DNA of 64,000 nucleotides. Origin: CADEEV01 sp032127875 (lineage in GTDB: Bacteria > Acidobacteriota > Vicinamibacteria > Fen-336). A program made the translations under genes and the position numbers. Positions 27,802 through 35,294 of the stretch are shown here, one piece after another. The first letter of the stretch is position 1. Each line of letters opens with the position of its first letter. A model generated the notes under the pieces. The model was not told where the DNA came from, searched no databases, and saw only the letters and a list, made by a program, of their open reading frames with translations. Location of the stretch: the NCBI GenBank assembly GCA_032127875.1, contig JAQBHI010000126.1:13296-77295 (forward strand). The letters run 5' to 3'.

Positions 27802-27828
27802 GAGCCGGCTTACATGCCGGCTCCTTTC
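27802..27828 (+). terminator. Intrinsic terminator downstream of tRNA-Lys
   Basis: GAGCCGGC and GCCGGCTC form a perfect 8-bp stem around a 6-nt loop, followed by CTTTCT. It ends the tRNA-Lys transcript, and could also work for the convergent peptidase gene, which ends 24 bp away. Confidence 0.7.
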
Positions 27829-27851
27829 TGGTTAGTCTGGCGCTCCGCTGT

Positions 27852-29993
27852 CTATCGTGCTGGACTCGGCGGCAGGGCGTCGGCGGCCCTCTGGAGGAGC
27901 GCTGTATTGCGCGCGATGGCTTCGGCCACGAGCGAGGTTTGTTCACGTGCCAGCGGCCAGTCAGCCTGCTCGGCCGCCTCGGTGATACCCGGCAGCGTCA
28001 TCGCAGCGTAGGTGTAGCGCGGAGCAAACAGCAGGTGCTTGAACCAGGGCCGCCCCGGGATGCCCCCGGGTGAGAGCCAGTTGCGTTCGAATTGCCGAAG
28101 CGCATCGTTGACGCGGGCAGTTTGCTCGGCGCTCAAGGCTCCGCCCAGGAGACCGGCCGCGACACGCTGGTTCAGGCGGCGCCCAGCGCCCTGAAGCGCC
28201 TGGGCGTGACTCGCCAGCCCCGCCAGGTCGAGCTCGGCGCTTGCACCCTTGATTTCGGCGAGGGCCGTGACGAATGTGCCGAGAGCTGTCGCATAGGCCT
28301 CGGCGTCGAGTGGCGGCACTTCGGCATTCGCCAGGCGCAGGGCCATCGAGCCCCAGAGCTGCGACATCAGGACGTGGTATTTGAAGCCCGGATCGCCGAT
28401 CCGCGACACCCAGTAGTGGTCGTCGTAGGCGGAATGGTAGACGCCGTAGGGACCGTCGAAGCCCATCTCGACGACCGGAAGCCCCAGGAAATTCAGGAAG
28501 ACCGTGTGGTCGGAGCCGCTGCCGATACGGGTCTTGACGAGCGCGGGCTGCTCGTCCGTCTTCGCGTCCGCCTTCTCCGATCGCGTCCAGGCCTCGAACA
28601 GCGAGACGCCTGAGGGGTCCGAGAGCTCACGCGTCAGCTCGACGATCATCGGCGCGAGCGAGCCCTGTGCGCTCACGCTGAGGTTGGGGCCGGAAGACGC
28701 GGAGTCGACGTTCAGATACGCGACGGCCTTCTGCTGGAGAGCGTCTGCGAACTGCTCGCCCCACTCGGTCGAGCCCGTGAGCGTCACCTCCTCGCCGTCC
28801 CAACTGCAGAAGACCAGCGTGCGCCTGGGCCGCGTGCCTTCTTGCTTCAGCAGTCCAAGGGCCCGTGTCATCTCCATCATCGCCGCCGTTCCGCTGGAAG
28901 GATCGACCCCGCCGAACACCCAGGCGTCGCGGTGATTGCCGAGCACGACCCACTCATCGGGGTTGTCGCTGCCACGAATCCGACCCTCGACCACGAGGTT
29001 GGGCTGGATGTCCGTCTGCATCTCGACCTTGACGTGGAGTTTCGCCGCTTCGCCGCCGAGGCGGTACGCGATCGGCAACGCGCCCTTCCATTCCTTCGGG
29101 GCTTCGGGGCCGCCCAGCGCCTCGAGGATCGGCTGGACGTCGCGATGCGACATCGGAACGGCGATCAGCTTGGGCACGGAGGCCGCTTCTGCGATCGGGA
29201 TCCGTCGCGCGCCGGGCAGCGAGGCCCAGCCCGGCGTCAGCGGATCTCCCGGCACGATGAAGTCGAAGGCGATGCCGCCGCGCTGGAGGTGGCTCGCCGG
29301 GCCCCACGGGCCCTTGGGGAACACCTCGCCGCGGCCGTAGCCGTCCTCGGCCGGATCGGAGTAGACGATCATCGCCAGGGCGCCCTCGCGCTGGGCGGTG
29401 AGCGCCTTGAAGCCACGGTAACTGTACGGGTTCGAGTAGCGGACGATCACGATTTTGCCGCGCGGCTCGATGCCCTTGCTGCGCAGCAGTGCGTAGTCCG
29501 CAGGATTGCCGCTGTTTGCGTAGACCGCTGGCGCGGTGACGTCGCCCGAGGCGGAGAACGACAGCCAAGCGCCGCTGATGTCCAAGCGCTGGGAGTCGGG
29601 GTCCTCGGGGACCGGGTCCTCGCGCAGGCTGGGCGTGTAGGCGTGGGGCGCGAGCATCTCGACCTTGACCTCCCGCGGGTTGGACGAAAGCACGTCGTAG
29701 CGTCGGATCACGACGTCCTCGAGCCCCTGCAGGCGCCACTGTTCCGCGACGTAGTCCGCGAGATGGTTGTTGCGCTTGGAGGTGGCGACGTGCGGCTCGG
29801 CCGTGAAGTAGCGATGCCAGGCGCGCGCGCGCTCGGCGTCGGGGAGCTCGCGGAAACGACGCTCGATCGCGCGCTCGAGATGCGCGGCGTGTGGTGAGTA
29901 TCCGCGCAACGGCGTCGGCTCGGTGGCCGGCGCCGAGGCGCCGTGCGTGAGAAGTACGACGCCGAACAGTAGACACGCGGATCGAGGTCGCAT
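27852..29993 (-). CDS. Secreted M28 peptidase, glutamate carboxypeptidase II-like
   Basis: 713 residues from the ATG at 29993, which directly precedes a signal peptide (RPRSACLLFGVVLLTHGASA). A PA domain lies in the first half and the M28B catalytic core carries NHRDAWVFGGVDPSSGTA (His and Asp zinc ligands), SWDGEEVTLTGS (Glu-Glu) and the later GSGSDHTVFL. The C-terminus is the transferrin-receptor-like dimerisation domain (LDAEAYATALGTFVTAL). It should release amino acids from peptides outside the cytoplasm. It is divergent from the methyltransferase gene with a 61-bp gap. Confidence 0.9.
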   Translation of the reverse strand: MRPRSACLLFGVVLLTHGASAPATEPTPLRGYSPHAAHLERAIERRFRELPDAERARAWHRYFTAEPHVATSKRNNHLADYVAEQWRLQGLEDVVIRRYDVLSSNPREVKVEMLAPHAYTPSLREDPVPEDPDSQRLDISGAWLSFSASGDVTAPAVYANSGNPADYALLRSKGIEPRGKIVIVRYSNPYSYRGFKALTAQREGALAMIVYSDPAEDGYGRGEVFPKGPWGPASHLQRGGIAFDFIVPGDPLTPGWASLPGARRIPIAEAASVPKLIAVPMSHRDVQPILEALGGPEAPKEWKGALPIAYRLGGEAAKLHVKVEMQTDIQPNLVVEGRIRGSDNPDEWVVLGNHRDAWVFGGVDPSSGTAAMMEMTRALGLLKQEGTRPRRTLVFCSWDGEEVTLTGSTEWGEQFADALQQKAVAYLNVDSASSGPNLSVSAQGSLAPMIVELTRELSDPSGVSLFEAWTRSEKADAKTDEQPALVKTRIGSGSDHTVFLNFLGLPVVEMGFDGPYGVYHSAYDDHYWVSRIGDPGFKYHVLMSQLWGSMALRLANAEVPPLDAEAYATALGTFVTALAEIKGASAELDLAGLASHAQALQGAGRRLNQRVAAGLLGGALSAEQTARVNDALRQFERNWLSPGGIPGRPWFKHLLFAPRYTYAAMTLPGITEAAEQADWPLAREQTSLVAEAIARNTALLQRAADALPPSPAR

Positions 29994-30054
29994 ATGGCCG
30001 GAAGAATAGCCGTGGCGGCGGCGGTCGTTCAAGCTGCGGTATAAACTCGAAGTC

Positions 30055-30717
30055 ATGAAGCTCGCGTTCGGCGTGTTGATCCTGGCGCTCGCCGCGCCGC
30101 CGCAAACGCCGCAGCATGGCCATGGCGATCGCTTCGGCAATCCCTCGAACCTCGACGCTTACATCGCGGCTCTCGAGGATCCGGCGCGCGATGCCTGGCA
30201 AAAGCCGGACGCCGTGCTGAAGGCGCTCGGCCTCGCCCCCGGGCAGACCGCCTGCGACATCGGCGCGGGCCCCGGGTACTTCTCGCTGCGGCTCGCGAAG
30301 GCGGTCGGCCCGACCGGTCACGTGTGGGCCGTGGACGTCGAGCCGGTGATCCTGGCGGCGCTGCGCGAGCGCGTGGAGCAGGCGGGGATCAGGAACCTGA
30401 CTCCGGTGCTCGCGATCGCAAGGGATCCGCTGCTGCCGCCTTCGGCGTGTGACCTCGCCCTGATCGTGAACACCTACCATCATTTTCAGGACGGCCCCGA
30501 CTACCTGCGGCGACTCGCCCAGGCGCTTAGGCCCGGCGGCCGGATCGTCAACATCGACTACCAGAAGAAGGAAACACCGGTCGGCCCGCCGCAGTCGCAC
30601 CGCATCTCGCGCGAGGAGTTCCTGGCCGACGCCGCGCGGGCGGGTCTAACCCGGGTCGAGGAGCCGGAGCTGTTGCCCTATCAATACGTCGTCGTTCTGA
30701 AATTGCGCGCGCACTGA
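30055..30717 (+). CDS. Class I SAM-dependent methyltransferase with apparent signal peptide
   Basis: 220 residues. The SAM site CDIGAGPGYFSLRLA (about 66-80) and the motif II-like acidic loop after VWAVDVEPVIL are present. The N-terminus (MKLAFGVLILALAAPPQTPQ) looks like a cleavable signal peptide, which is odd because SAM is cytosolic. A His/Gln-rich stretch (PQTPQHGHGDRF) follows. A TATAAA box is just upstream of the ATG, but no convincing -35. The acceptor is unknown. Such signal-bearing methyltransferases are common in some soil bacteria, so the start is probably right; the location needs a fusion or fractionation result. Confidence 0.8.
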   Translation: MKLAFGVLILALAAPPQTPQHGHGDRFGNPSNLDAYIAALEDPARDAWQKPDAVLKALGLAPGQTACDIGAGPGYFSLRLAKAVGPTGHVWAVDVEPVILAALRERVEQAGIRNLTPVLAIARDPLLPPSACDLALIVNTYHHFQDGPDYLRRLAQALRPGGRIVNIDYQKKETPVGPPQSHRISREEFLADAARAGLTRVEEPELLPYQYVVVLKLRAH

Positions 30718-30824
30718 CGTGCTGCTCGTGACCATCGCTCTCGCAATCGCCGCCGACGCCTCGCTTTGCGTGGCCCGCCCGGGCGAAATCGCCGACAAGG
30801 TCGCCTACGCCTGCGGCCGTCGAG

Positions 30825-30907
30825 CGTCAGATAGGCGTCGAGGATCGACTCCGCGGTGAAGTCACAGACCTGTCGAGATGGCCCTCGGACACCGACTCGG
30901 AACTGAG
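30825..30907 (-). pseudogene. Decayed metK (SAM synthetase) N-terminal fragment
   Basis: On the - strand one frame reads LSSESVSEGHLDR and, after a 2-nt frame slip, CDFTAESILDAYL. This matches the very conserved start of S-adenosylmethionine synthetase (SESVSEGHPDKV-DQ-SDAILDA), with the catalytic His kept but Pro changed to Leu and Lys to Arg. About 27 residues are recognisable and nothing follows, so it is a relic. The match is by motif only; a protein search would settle it. It lies in a gene-poor stretch beside other remnants. Confidence 0.65.
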
Positions 30908-30978
30908 CGTCCAGTGGCGCTGCGTTTCCGACCGTTCCCTCGGGTGCGCGGGCTTGGCGGCGGCGTTCGTGGCCAGCT

Positions 30979-31209
30979 TCAGGCCGCGACCGGGGCGGAG
31001 CGGCTCATGCCCAGGCGCAGCGACAGCGTGCACTCGCGCCGGTGCGGATACTCGGCCAGCAGCGCGTCGCGGCGGCGGCGGGCCTCCGCGAGGTCCGCCG
31101 TGCCGAGCGAGAGCCGGATGCGTTCCTTCTGCCAGCCGGGTAGATGAACGGTGAAAGCCACCCAGTAGAGGCGGCCGTTGCGCCATAAGTGATGGTTGGG
31201 ATCGGGCAC
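30979..31209 (-). CDS. Small integrase-N-terminal-like (arm-binding domain) protein
   Basis: 76 residues from a GTG with AGGAG at good distance. The text HHLWRNGRLYWVAFTVHLPG followed by RIRLSLGTADLAEARRRRD is the pattern of the N-terminal beta-sheet arm-binding domain of tyrosine recombinases (about 60 residues). No catalytic domain follows, so it is either a stand-alone DNA-binding protein or the stump of an integrase. A GTCTTCT/AGAAGAC inverted repeat lies just upstream of the start (31214-31235). Function unknown. Confidence 0.6.
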   Translation of the reverse strand: MPDPNHHLWRNGRLYWVAFTVHLPGWQKERIRLSLGTADLAEARRRRDALLAEYPHRRECTLSLRLGMSRSAPVAA

Positions 31210-31452
31210 GGTGGTCTTCTCCTCTCGAAGAAGACAACCGGAGACGCGGGGCCGCCGCGCCGGACACTTCACTTGCCTCGGCTGCGCTCGAGGCCACATC
31301 TTCCAGCCTGGCCACGCGGCCGGCTGGAACGGCACCTTGGGATGTCCGCCCAGGTTGCCGGGCCCGCAAACGGCGGGTCACTCCGGATGTCGAGAAGAAA
31401 TATGCACCCGTCGAGCCGCTGATGCAAGCGGCGGCTGTGTCATAGGGGAGGC
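31210..31452. other. Gene-free stretch
   Basis: No reading frame with recognisable content on either strand. It contains the 7-bp inverted repeat at 31214-31235 that lies before the small integrase-like gene; nothing else was seen. Confidence 0.5.
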
Positions 31453-31668
31453 CTATTCGAGCAGGACCCAGAGCAGGCCGAGGGTCACCAGGCTCAGCAA
31501 GGCGCCGAGGCTCCACAGGCCGGTCGCCGGAGCCGTGACGGCCTCGTGGGCGCGCTTTCGCTCGGCCTTGCTTGCGCCGCAAACGCAGCACTCGCTCCGG
31601 CGCGGCACCCGCTCCTGGCAACGGGGACAGATCCAGTAGTAGCGGCGTGAGCCGCGCGCCTCGTCCAT
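31453..31668 (-). CDS. Tail-anchored zinc-ribbon protein
   Basis: 71 residues. A four-cysteine ribbon, CPRCQERVPRRSECCVCG (C14, C17, C27 or C28, C30), is followed by a basic Lys/Arg stretch and a single C-terminal membrane helix (LWSLGALLSLVTLGLLWVLLE, 51-71). This is a tail-anchored arrangement with the zinc ribbon in the cytoplasm. The ATG at 31668 was chosen because it directly precedes the conserved ribbon; the frame is open further 5' but there it runs through the SDR relic. No family is recognised. Confidence 0.6.
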   Translation of the reverse strand: MDEARGSRRYYWICPRCQERVPRRSECCVCGASKAERKRAHEAVTAPATGLWSLGALLSLVTLGLLWVLLE

Positions 31669-31749
31669 TCGCTTATCCAAGCCGACGTGGCCCGGTCTTT
31701 GGGAGGGAATGCGTGTTTGTAACACACTCGGTTCGCAAGGCACAACTGC

Positions 31750-32136
31750 TCCATCCGGCGCGGCGCATCGATTCGCAGAGTCCCCAGAGTTCCTCTTCGC
31801 CCTTGCCGCGAAACGAGCAGGGCGTTCGCCTTGCGCTTGCCGACGAAGGCGGCGTCGAGGCCCGCAGCCCCGGGGCGGCGGCGAGCCAGAGGGCGCTGTC
31901 GGCGCCTTCCGCGGGCGTGTTGGTGAAGAGCCGGGCGTAGGCGGAGGCAGCCCGGGCGGCGAAGCCGCCGGCCTTGGCGAACAACTCCGTGTCGACGCCA
32001 CCGGGGTGGATTGCGTTGGCGGTGACTCCGCTGCCCGAGAGGCGTCGCGCGAGCGCCCAGGTGAGCCGCCGATACCTGCGCTGGCGCTGGTCACGAGCAT
32101 GGTTTTCCCGCGCAGGTCGGCGGCTATCGGCGTCAC
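31750..32136 (-). pseudogene. Short-chain dehydrogenase gene with large internal deletion
   Basis: From GTG at 32136 the first frame gives TPIAADLRGKTMLVTSASAGIG, the SDR N-terminal glycine-rich strand. At about 32072-32078 the frame shifts and the sequence jumps to LTWALARRLSGSGVTANAIHPGGVDTELF, a region that lies about 150 residues further on in SDRs. It continues to an ordinary SDR C-terminus (LWGLCESMRRAG). The catalytic Ser/Tyr/Lys segment is missing, so about 130 codons have been deleted and the gene is dead. The scar is close to the metK relic. Confidence 0.75.
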
Positions 32137-32187
32137 GCTCGCGGATCCTAGCTTGACTCACGCGCCTGGCGTCCGCGACGATGGGCC

Positions 32188-32751
32188 ATGAACGTCAAGA
32201 TCCTGGGGATTGCCGGGAGCCTCCGCACGAAATCCTACAACCGGGCGCTGCTGCGTGCCGCGATCGAGGTCGCCCCCGCCGGGATGCAACTCACCAGCTT
32301 CGAGATCGCCGGGCTCCCCTTGTACAACGCCGATCTGGAGAGCGCAGGGGTGCCGGAGCCCGTGACGGCGTTGAAGGCGGCGATCGCAGCCGCCGACGGG
32401 CTGCTGATCGTCACGCCCGAGTACAACTATGGCGTGCCGGGCGTGCTGAAGAACGCCATCGACTGGGCCTCGCGGGCGGCCAAGGGCGAGAAGCCGGTGA
32501 TGAATGGGAAAGCTGCCGGCATTCTCGGCGCGTCGCCCGGCATGACTGGAACCGCGCGCGCCCAGGCCCAGCTGCGCCAGGCATTCGTCTTCACGCAGAC
32601 ATACGCGCTGCAAGGACCGGAGTTCCTGGTCGCGAGCGCCCACGAAAAATTCGACGCCGAGGGGCGGCTCAGCGACCCTCCGACGCGGGAGCGTCTCGTG
32701 AAATACCTGGAGTCGCTCGCGGCCTGGACCGAGAGGCTGCGCGGATGGTGA
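32188..32751 (+). CDS. NADPH-dependent FMN reductase family protein
   Basis: 187 residues of the flavodoxin-like fold. GSLRTKSYNRALL near the N-terminus is the FMN phosphate-binding loop and TPEYNYGVPGVLKNAIDW is the diagnostic motif. Proteins of this family reduce FMN, quinones or chromate with NAD(P)H. It is followed by a pirin gene that overlaps it by 7 nt, so the two are probably one transcript. Confidence 0.9.
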   Translation: MNVKILGIAGSLRTKSYNRALLRAAIEVAPAGMQLTSFEIAGLPLYNADLESAGVPEPVTALKAAIAAADGLLIVTPEYNYGVPGVLKNAIDWASRAAKGEKPVMNGKAAGILGASPGMTGTARAQAQLRQAFVFTQTYALQGPEFLVASAHEKFDAEGRLSDPPTRERLVKYLESLAAWTERLRGW

Positions 32752-33602
32752 AACTGCGCAGCGTCGCCCGCGTCGTGCTCGCTCGCGACACTTCCGATGG
32801 CGCCGGCGTCAAGCTTCGGCGCAGCCTCGGCGGCCCCGAACTGGATGCGGCCGATCCCTTCCTGCTGTTGGACGAATTCCGCTCGGAGAGCGGCGACGAC
32901 TACGTGGCCGGGTTTCCCGATCACCCGCACCGCGGCTTCGAGACGGTAACCTACATGCTCGCCGGTGTGATGCGCCACGAGGACCACAGTGGAAACCGCG
33001 GCGAGCTGGTGCCGGGGAGCGTGCAGTGGATGACGGCCGGGCGCGGCATCATCCACTCGGAGATGCCCCAGCAACGCGACGGCCTGTTGTGGGGCTTCCA
33101 GTTGTGGGTGAACCTGCCGGCGAAGGACAAGATGACGGCGCCGCGCTACCAGGAGTTCGCGCCGGACAAGATCCCCGTCGTGAAGCGCGCCGACGGCGCG
33201 ACGGTGCGGGTCGTGGCGGGCGAGTCTGAAGGAGTCCGAGGCGCGGTCGTGGGCATCGCGACCAGGCCGCTCTACCTCGACGTGAGCCTGCCGGCGGGCC
33301 GGAGCTTCGAGCAGGCGACTCCGCAGGCTCATACCGGCCTGGTGTACGTCTTCGAGGGCGAGGGCGAAGTGGGGGTGGGGGACGCGAGCGCGGGCAAGCA
33401 GATGACATCCGGCCAGCTTGGCGTGCTGAGCGACGGTGAGGCGCTGCGCGTCGTGGCCCGGGAGCGCAGCCTGCGCTTCCTGCTCCTGGCCGCCCAGCCG
33501 TTGCACGAACCGGTGGTTCGTTATGGCCCGTTCGTGATGAACACACGCGAGGAGATCCACCAGGCCATCCGCGACTTCCGAAGCGGCGCGCTCGGAGGCT
33601 GA
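32745..33602 (+). CDS. Pirin family protein
   Basis: 285 residues, double cupin. Metal ligands are in FPDHPHRGFETVTYMLAGVMRHEDHSG (His, His, His) and the later GIIHSEMPQ (Glu). GFQLWVNLPAKDKMTAPRYQEF is a pirin signature. Bacterial pirins can be quercetinases or regulators; the role here is unknown. The ATG overlaps the FMN reductase stop. A methyltransferase follows directly. Confidence 0.9.
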   Translation: MVKLRSVARVVLARDTSDGAGVKLRRSLGGPELDAADPFLLLDEFRSESGDDYVAGFPDHPHRGFETVTYMLAGVMRHEDHSGNRGELVPGSVQWMTAGRGIIHSEMPQQRDGLLWGFQLWVNLPAKDKMTAPRYQEFAPDKIPVVKRADGATVRVVAGESEGVRGAVVGIATRPLYLDVSLPAGRSFEQATPQAHTGLVYVFEGEGEVGVGDASAGKQMTSGQLGVLSDGEALRVVARERSLRFLLLAAQPLHEPVVRYGPFVMNTREEIHQAIRDFRSGALGG

Positions 33603-33652
33603 GGCTGGAGCCAGCGGCGGCGTGGCTGGTCCAGAACGCTGAGCTGCTGCCG

Positions 33653-34108
33653 ATGCGAGGTCTGGCGCTCGATGTCGCCTGCGGCTCGGGCCGCAACGCG
33701 CTCTGGCTCGCCCAGCGCGGCTTGGACGTGCTCGGCCTCGACCGTGACGCGTCGCGACTCGAAGTGCTCCGAGGTCTGGCCGCAGCGCGCAGCCTGCCGC
33801 TGCGGACGGGGCTCGTCGATCTGGAAGCCGGCAGGGACATCGGCCACGGCCAGTACGCCGTGATCGTCGTCTTCAACTACCTCCAGCGTCCCCTCTTTCC
33901 AGCGATCAGGCGCGCGCTCGCGCCCGAGGGACTGCTGGTCTACGAGACCTTCACCACGGCGCATGCCGCGCGCGGCAAGCCGACCAACCCGGATTTCCTG
34001 CTGAGGCCGGGCGAACTACTGGAGCGCGTCGCCTCGCTCCAGGTCCTCCGCCACCGCGAAGGTGATTTCGAAGGCCGAAGCCTGGCGTCGGTGGTCGCCC
34101 GCCGCTAA
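33653..34108 (+). CDS. Class I SAM-dependent methyltransferase (tellurite-resistance/small MTase type)
   Basis: 151 residues from the only ATG. The SAM site is LALDVACGSGRNALWLAQRGLDVLGLD. The family usually starts with a short helix like EPAAAWLVQNAELLP, and that sequence is readable in the same frame upstream, back into the end of the pirin gene; the true start may be a non-ATG codon there. So the annotated start is uncertain. It may be translationally coupled to pirin. The 3' end overlaps the convergent quinone reductase by 4 nt. Confidence 0.75.
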   Translation: MRGLALDVACGSGRNALWLAQRGLDVLGLDRDASRLEVLRGLAAARSLPLRTGLVDLEAGRDIGHGQYAVIVVFNYLQRPLFPAIRRALAPEGLLVYETFTTAHAARGKPTNPDFLLRPGELLERVASLQVLRHREGDFEGRSLASVVARR

Positions 34109-35106
34109 GCCAAAAGCACGATCTTGCCGACGACCTCGTTGGACTCGAGCAGCGCGTGGGCGGCCGCGGCCTCGGCGAGCGGAAACGTCGCATGGATCTT
34201 CGGGCGAAGCTCTCCGGCTTCGAGCAGCGGCCAGACGCGCACCCGAAGCGCCGCCGCGATGGCGCCTTTCTCGGCGACGCTGCGCGGGCGCAGCGTCGAG
34301 CCCGTCACCGTCAGGCGCTTGCGCATCAGCGCATCCAGGTCCAGCTCCGCCCTGGCGCCGCGCAGATACGCGATCTGCACGAGCCGACCGCCCTCGGCGA
34401 GGGCGGCGATGTTGCGCGGCAGGTAGTCGCCGCCGACCATGTCCAGGATCACGTCGACGCCCTTGCCGCCGGTCAAATCGCGCGTCACAGCGACGAAGTC
34501 TTCGAGGTTGCGGTCGATGCCACGTTCGGCTCCGAGCTTTTCGCAGGCTCGGCAGCGATCGGCCGAGCCCGCGGTTGCGAGGACCCGGGCGCCGAAGGCG
34601 CGCGCCATGGAGATCGCCGTCGTGCCGATGCCGCTGGCGCCGCCGTGCACGAGGAAGGCTTCGCCGGCCGTCAGCCGGCCGCGCTCGAAGACGTTCGTCC
34701 ATACGGTGAAGAAGGTCTCGGGCAGCGCCGCCGCCGCCAGCGCGTCGTAACCGCGTGGGATCGGCAGGCACTGCGGCGCCGGGGCCACCGCGTACTGGGC
34801 GTAGCCGCCCCCCGCCAGCAGTGCCGTCACGCGATCGCCCGTGCGCCAGGGCGCGGCGGCCGTCCCGAGCGCGACGATCTCGCCTGCGACCTCGAGGCCC
34901 GGGATGTCGCTGGCGCCCGGCGGCGGCGAATACAGGCCGCGACGCTGCAGGACATCGGGTCGATTGACGCCGGCGGCCTCGACGCGGATCAAGACCTCGC
35001 CGGCGTGAGGCTCGGGCACCGCCCGCGTGGTGACCCGCAGCACTTCGGGCCCGCCGGGGCTCACCACTTCGATCGCGCGCATCGCGGCCGGCACGGAGAG
35101 CGTCAT
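34105..35106 (-). CDS. NAD(P)H quinone oxidoreductase, PIG3/zeta-crystallin family
   Basis: 333 residues of the zinc-free MDR superfamily. The NADPH-binding HGGASGIGTTAISMARAFGARV and the AGVNRPDVLQRRGLYSPPPGAS N-terminal signature are clear (PIG3-type). It reduces quinones one electron at a time. The start ATG overlaps the XRE stop (ATGA), completing a three-gene coupled operon: acylase, regulator, reductase. Confidence 0.92.
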   Translation of the reverse strand: MTLSVPAAMRAIEVVSPGGPEVLRVTTRAVPEPHAGEVLIRVEAAGVNRPDVLQRRGLYSPPPGASDIPGLEVAGEIVALGTAAAPWRTGDRVTALLAGGGYAQYAVAPAPQCLPIPRGYDALAAAALPETFFTVWTNVFERGRLTAGEAFLVHGGASGIGTTAISMARAFGARVLATAGSADRCRACEKLGAERGIDRNLEDFVAVTRDLTGGKGVDVILDMVGGDYLPRNIAALAEGGRLVQIAYLRGARAELDLDALMRKRLTVTGSTLRPRSVAEKGAIAAALRVRVWPLLEAGELRPKIHATFPLAEAAAAHALLESNEVVGKIVLLA

Positions 35107-35294
35107 GCCTGCTCGTGCTTCGCTCGAGGCGCGGCCGCCTGGATCCGGATCAGGCGCTCGTATACCAGCCCGATCGGGTGCAGCCCGTCCTCCCAGCGCG
35201 CGATGGTGCGCGGCGACACGCCGATGCGCCGTGCGAAGTCGCGCTGCGAAAAGCCGAGCTCGGCACGGATCGCGCGCAACTCGTGGCCGGTCAT
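35103..35294 (-). CDS. XRE-type HTH protein
   Basis: 63 residues, one HTH: ELRAIRAELGFSQRDFARRIGVSPRTIARWEDGLHPIG (about 5-42). It resembles the C-terminal DNA-binding half of MqsA-like antitoxins and small Cro/C1 regulators. Both ends overlap neighbours (ATGA), so it is expressed with the penicillin acylase gene upstream and the quinone reductase gene downstream. No toxin gene is next to it. Confidence 0.8.
   Translation of the reverse strand: MTGHELRAIRAELGFSQRDFARRIGVSPRTIARWEDGLHPIGLVYERLIRIQAAAPRAKHEQA

Noticed and set aside
30720..30857. Possible small + strand frame with a hydrophobic start after the methyltransferase
   Set aside because: About 45 codons with a short signal-like start and no ribosome site; overlaps the metK relic on the other strand. 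Left unannotated.
30827..31621. 264-codon - strand frame covering the relic island
   Set aside because: Only a short part is meaningful (the metK-like piece); the rest is Arg/Ala/Pro-rich shadow.
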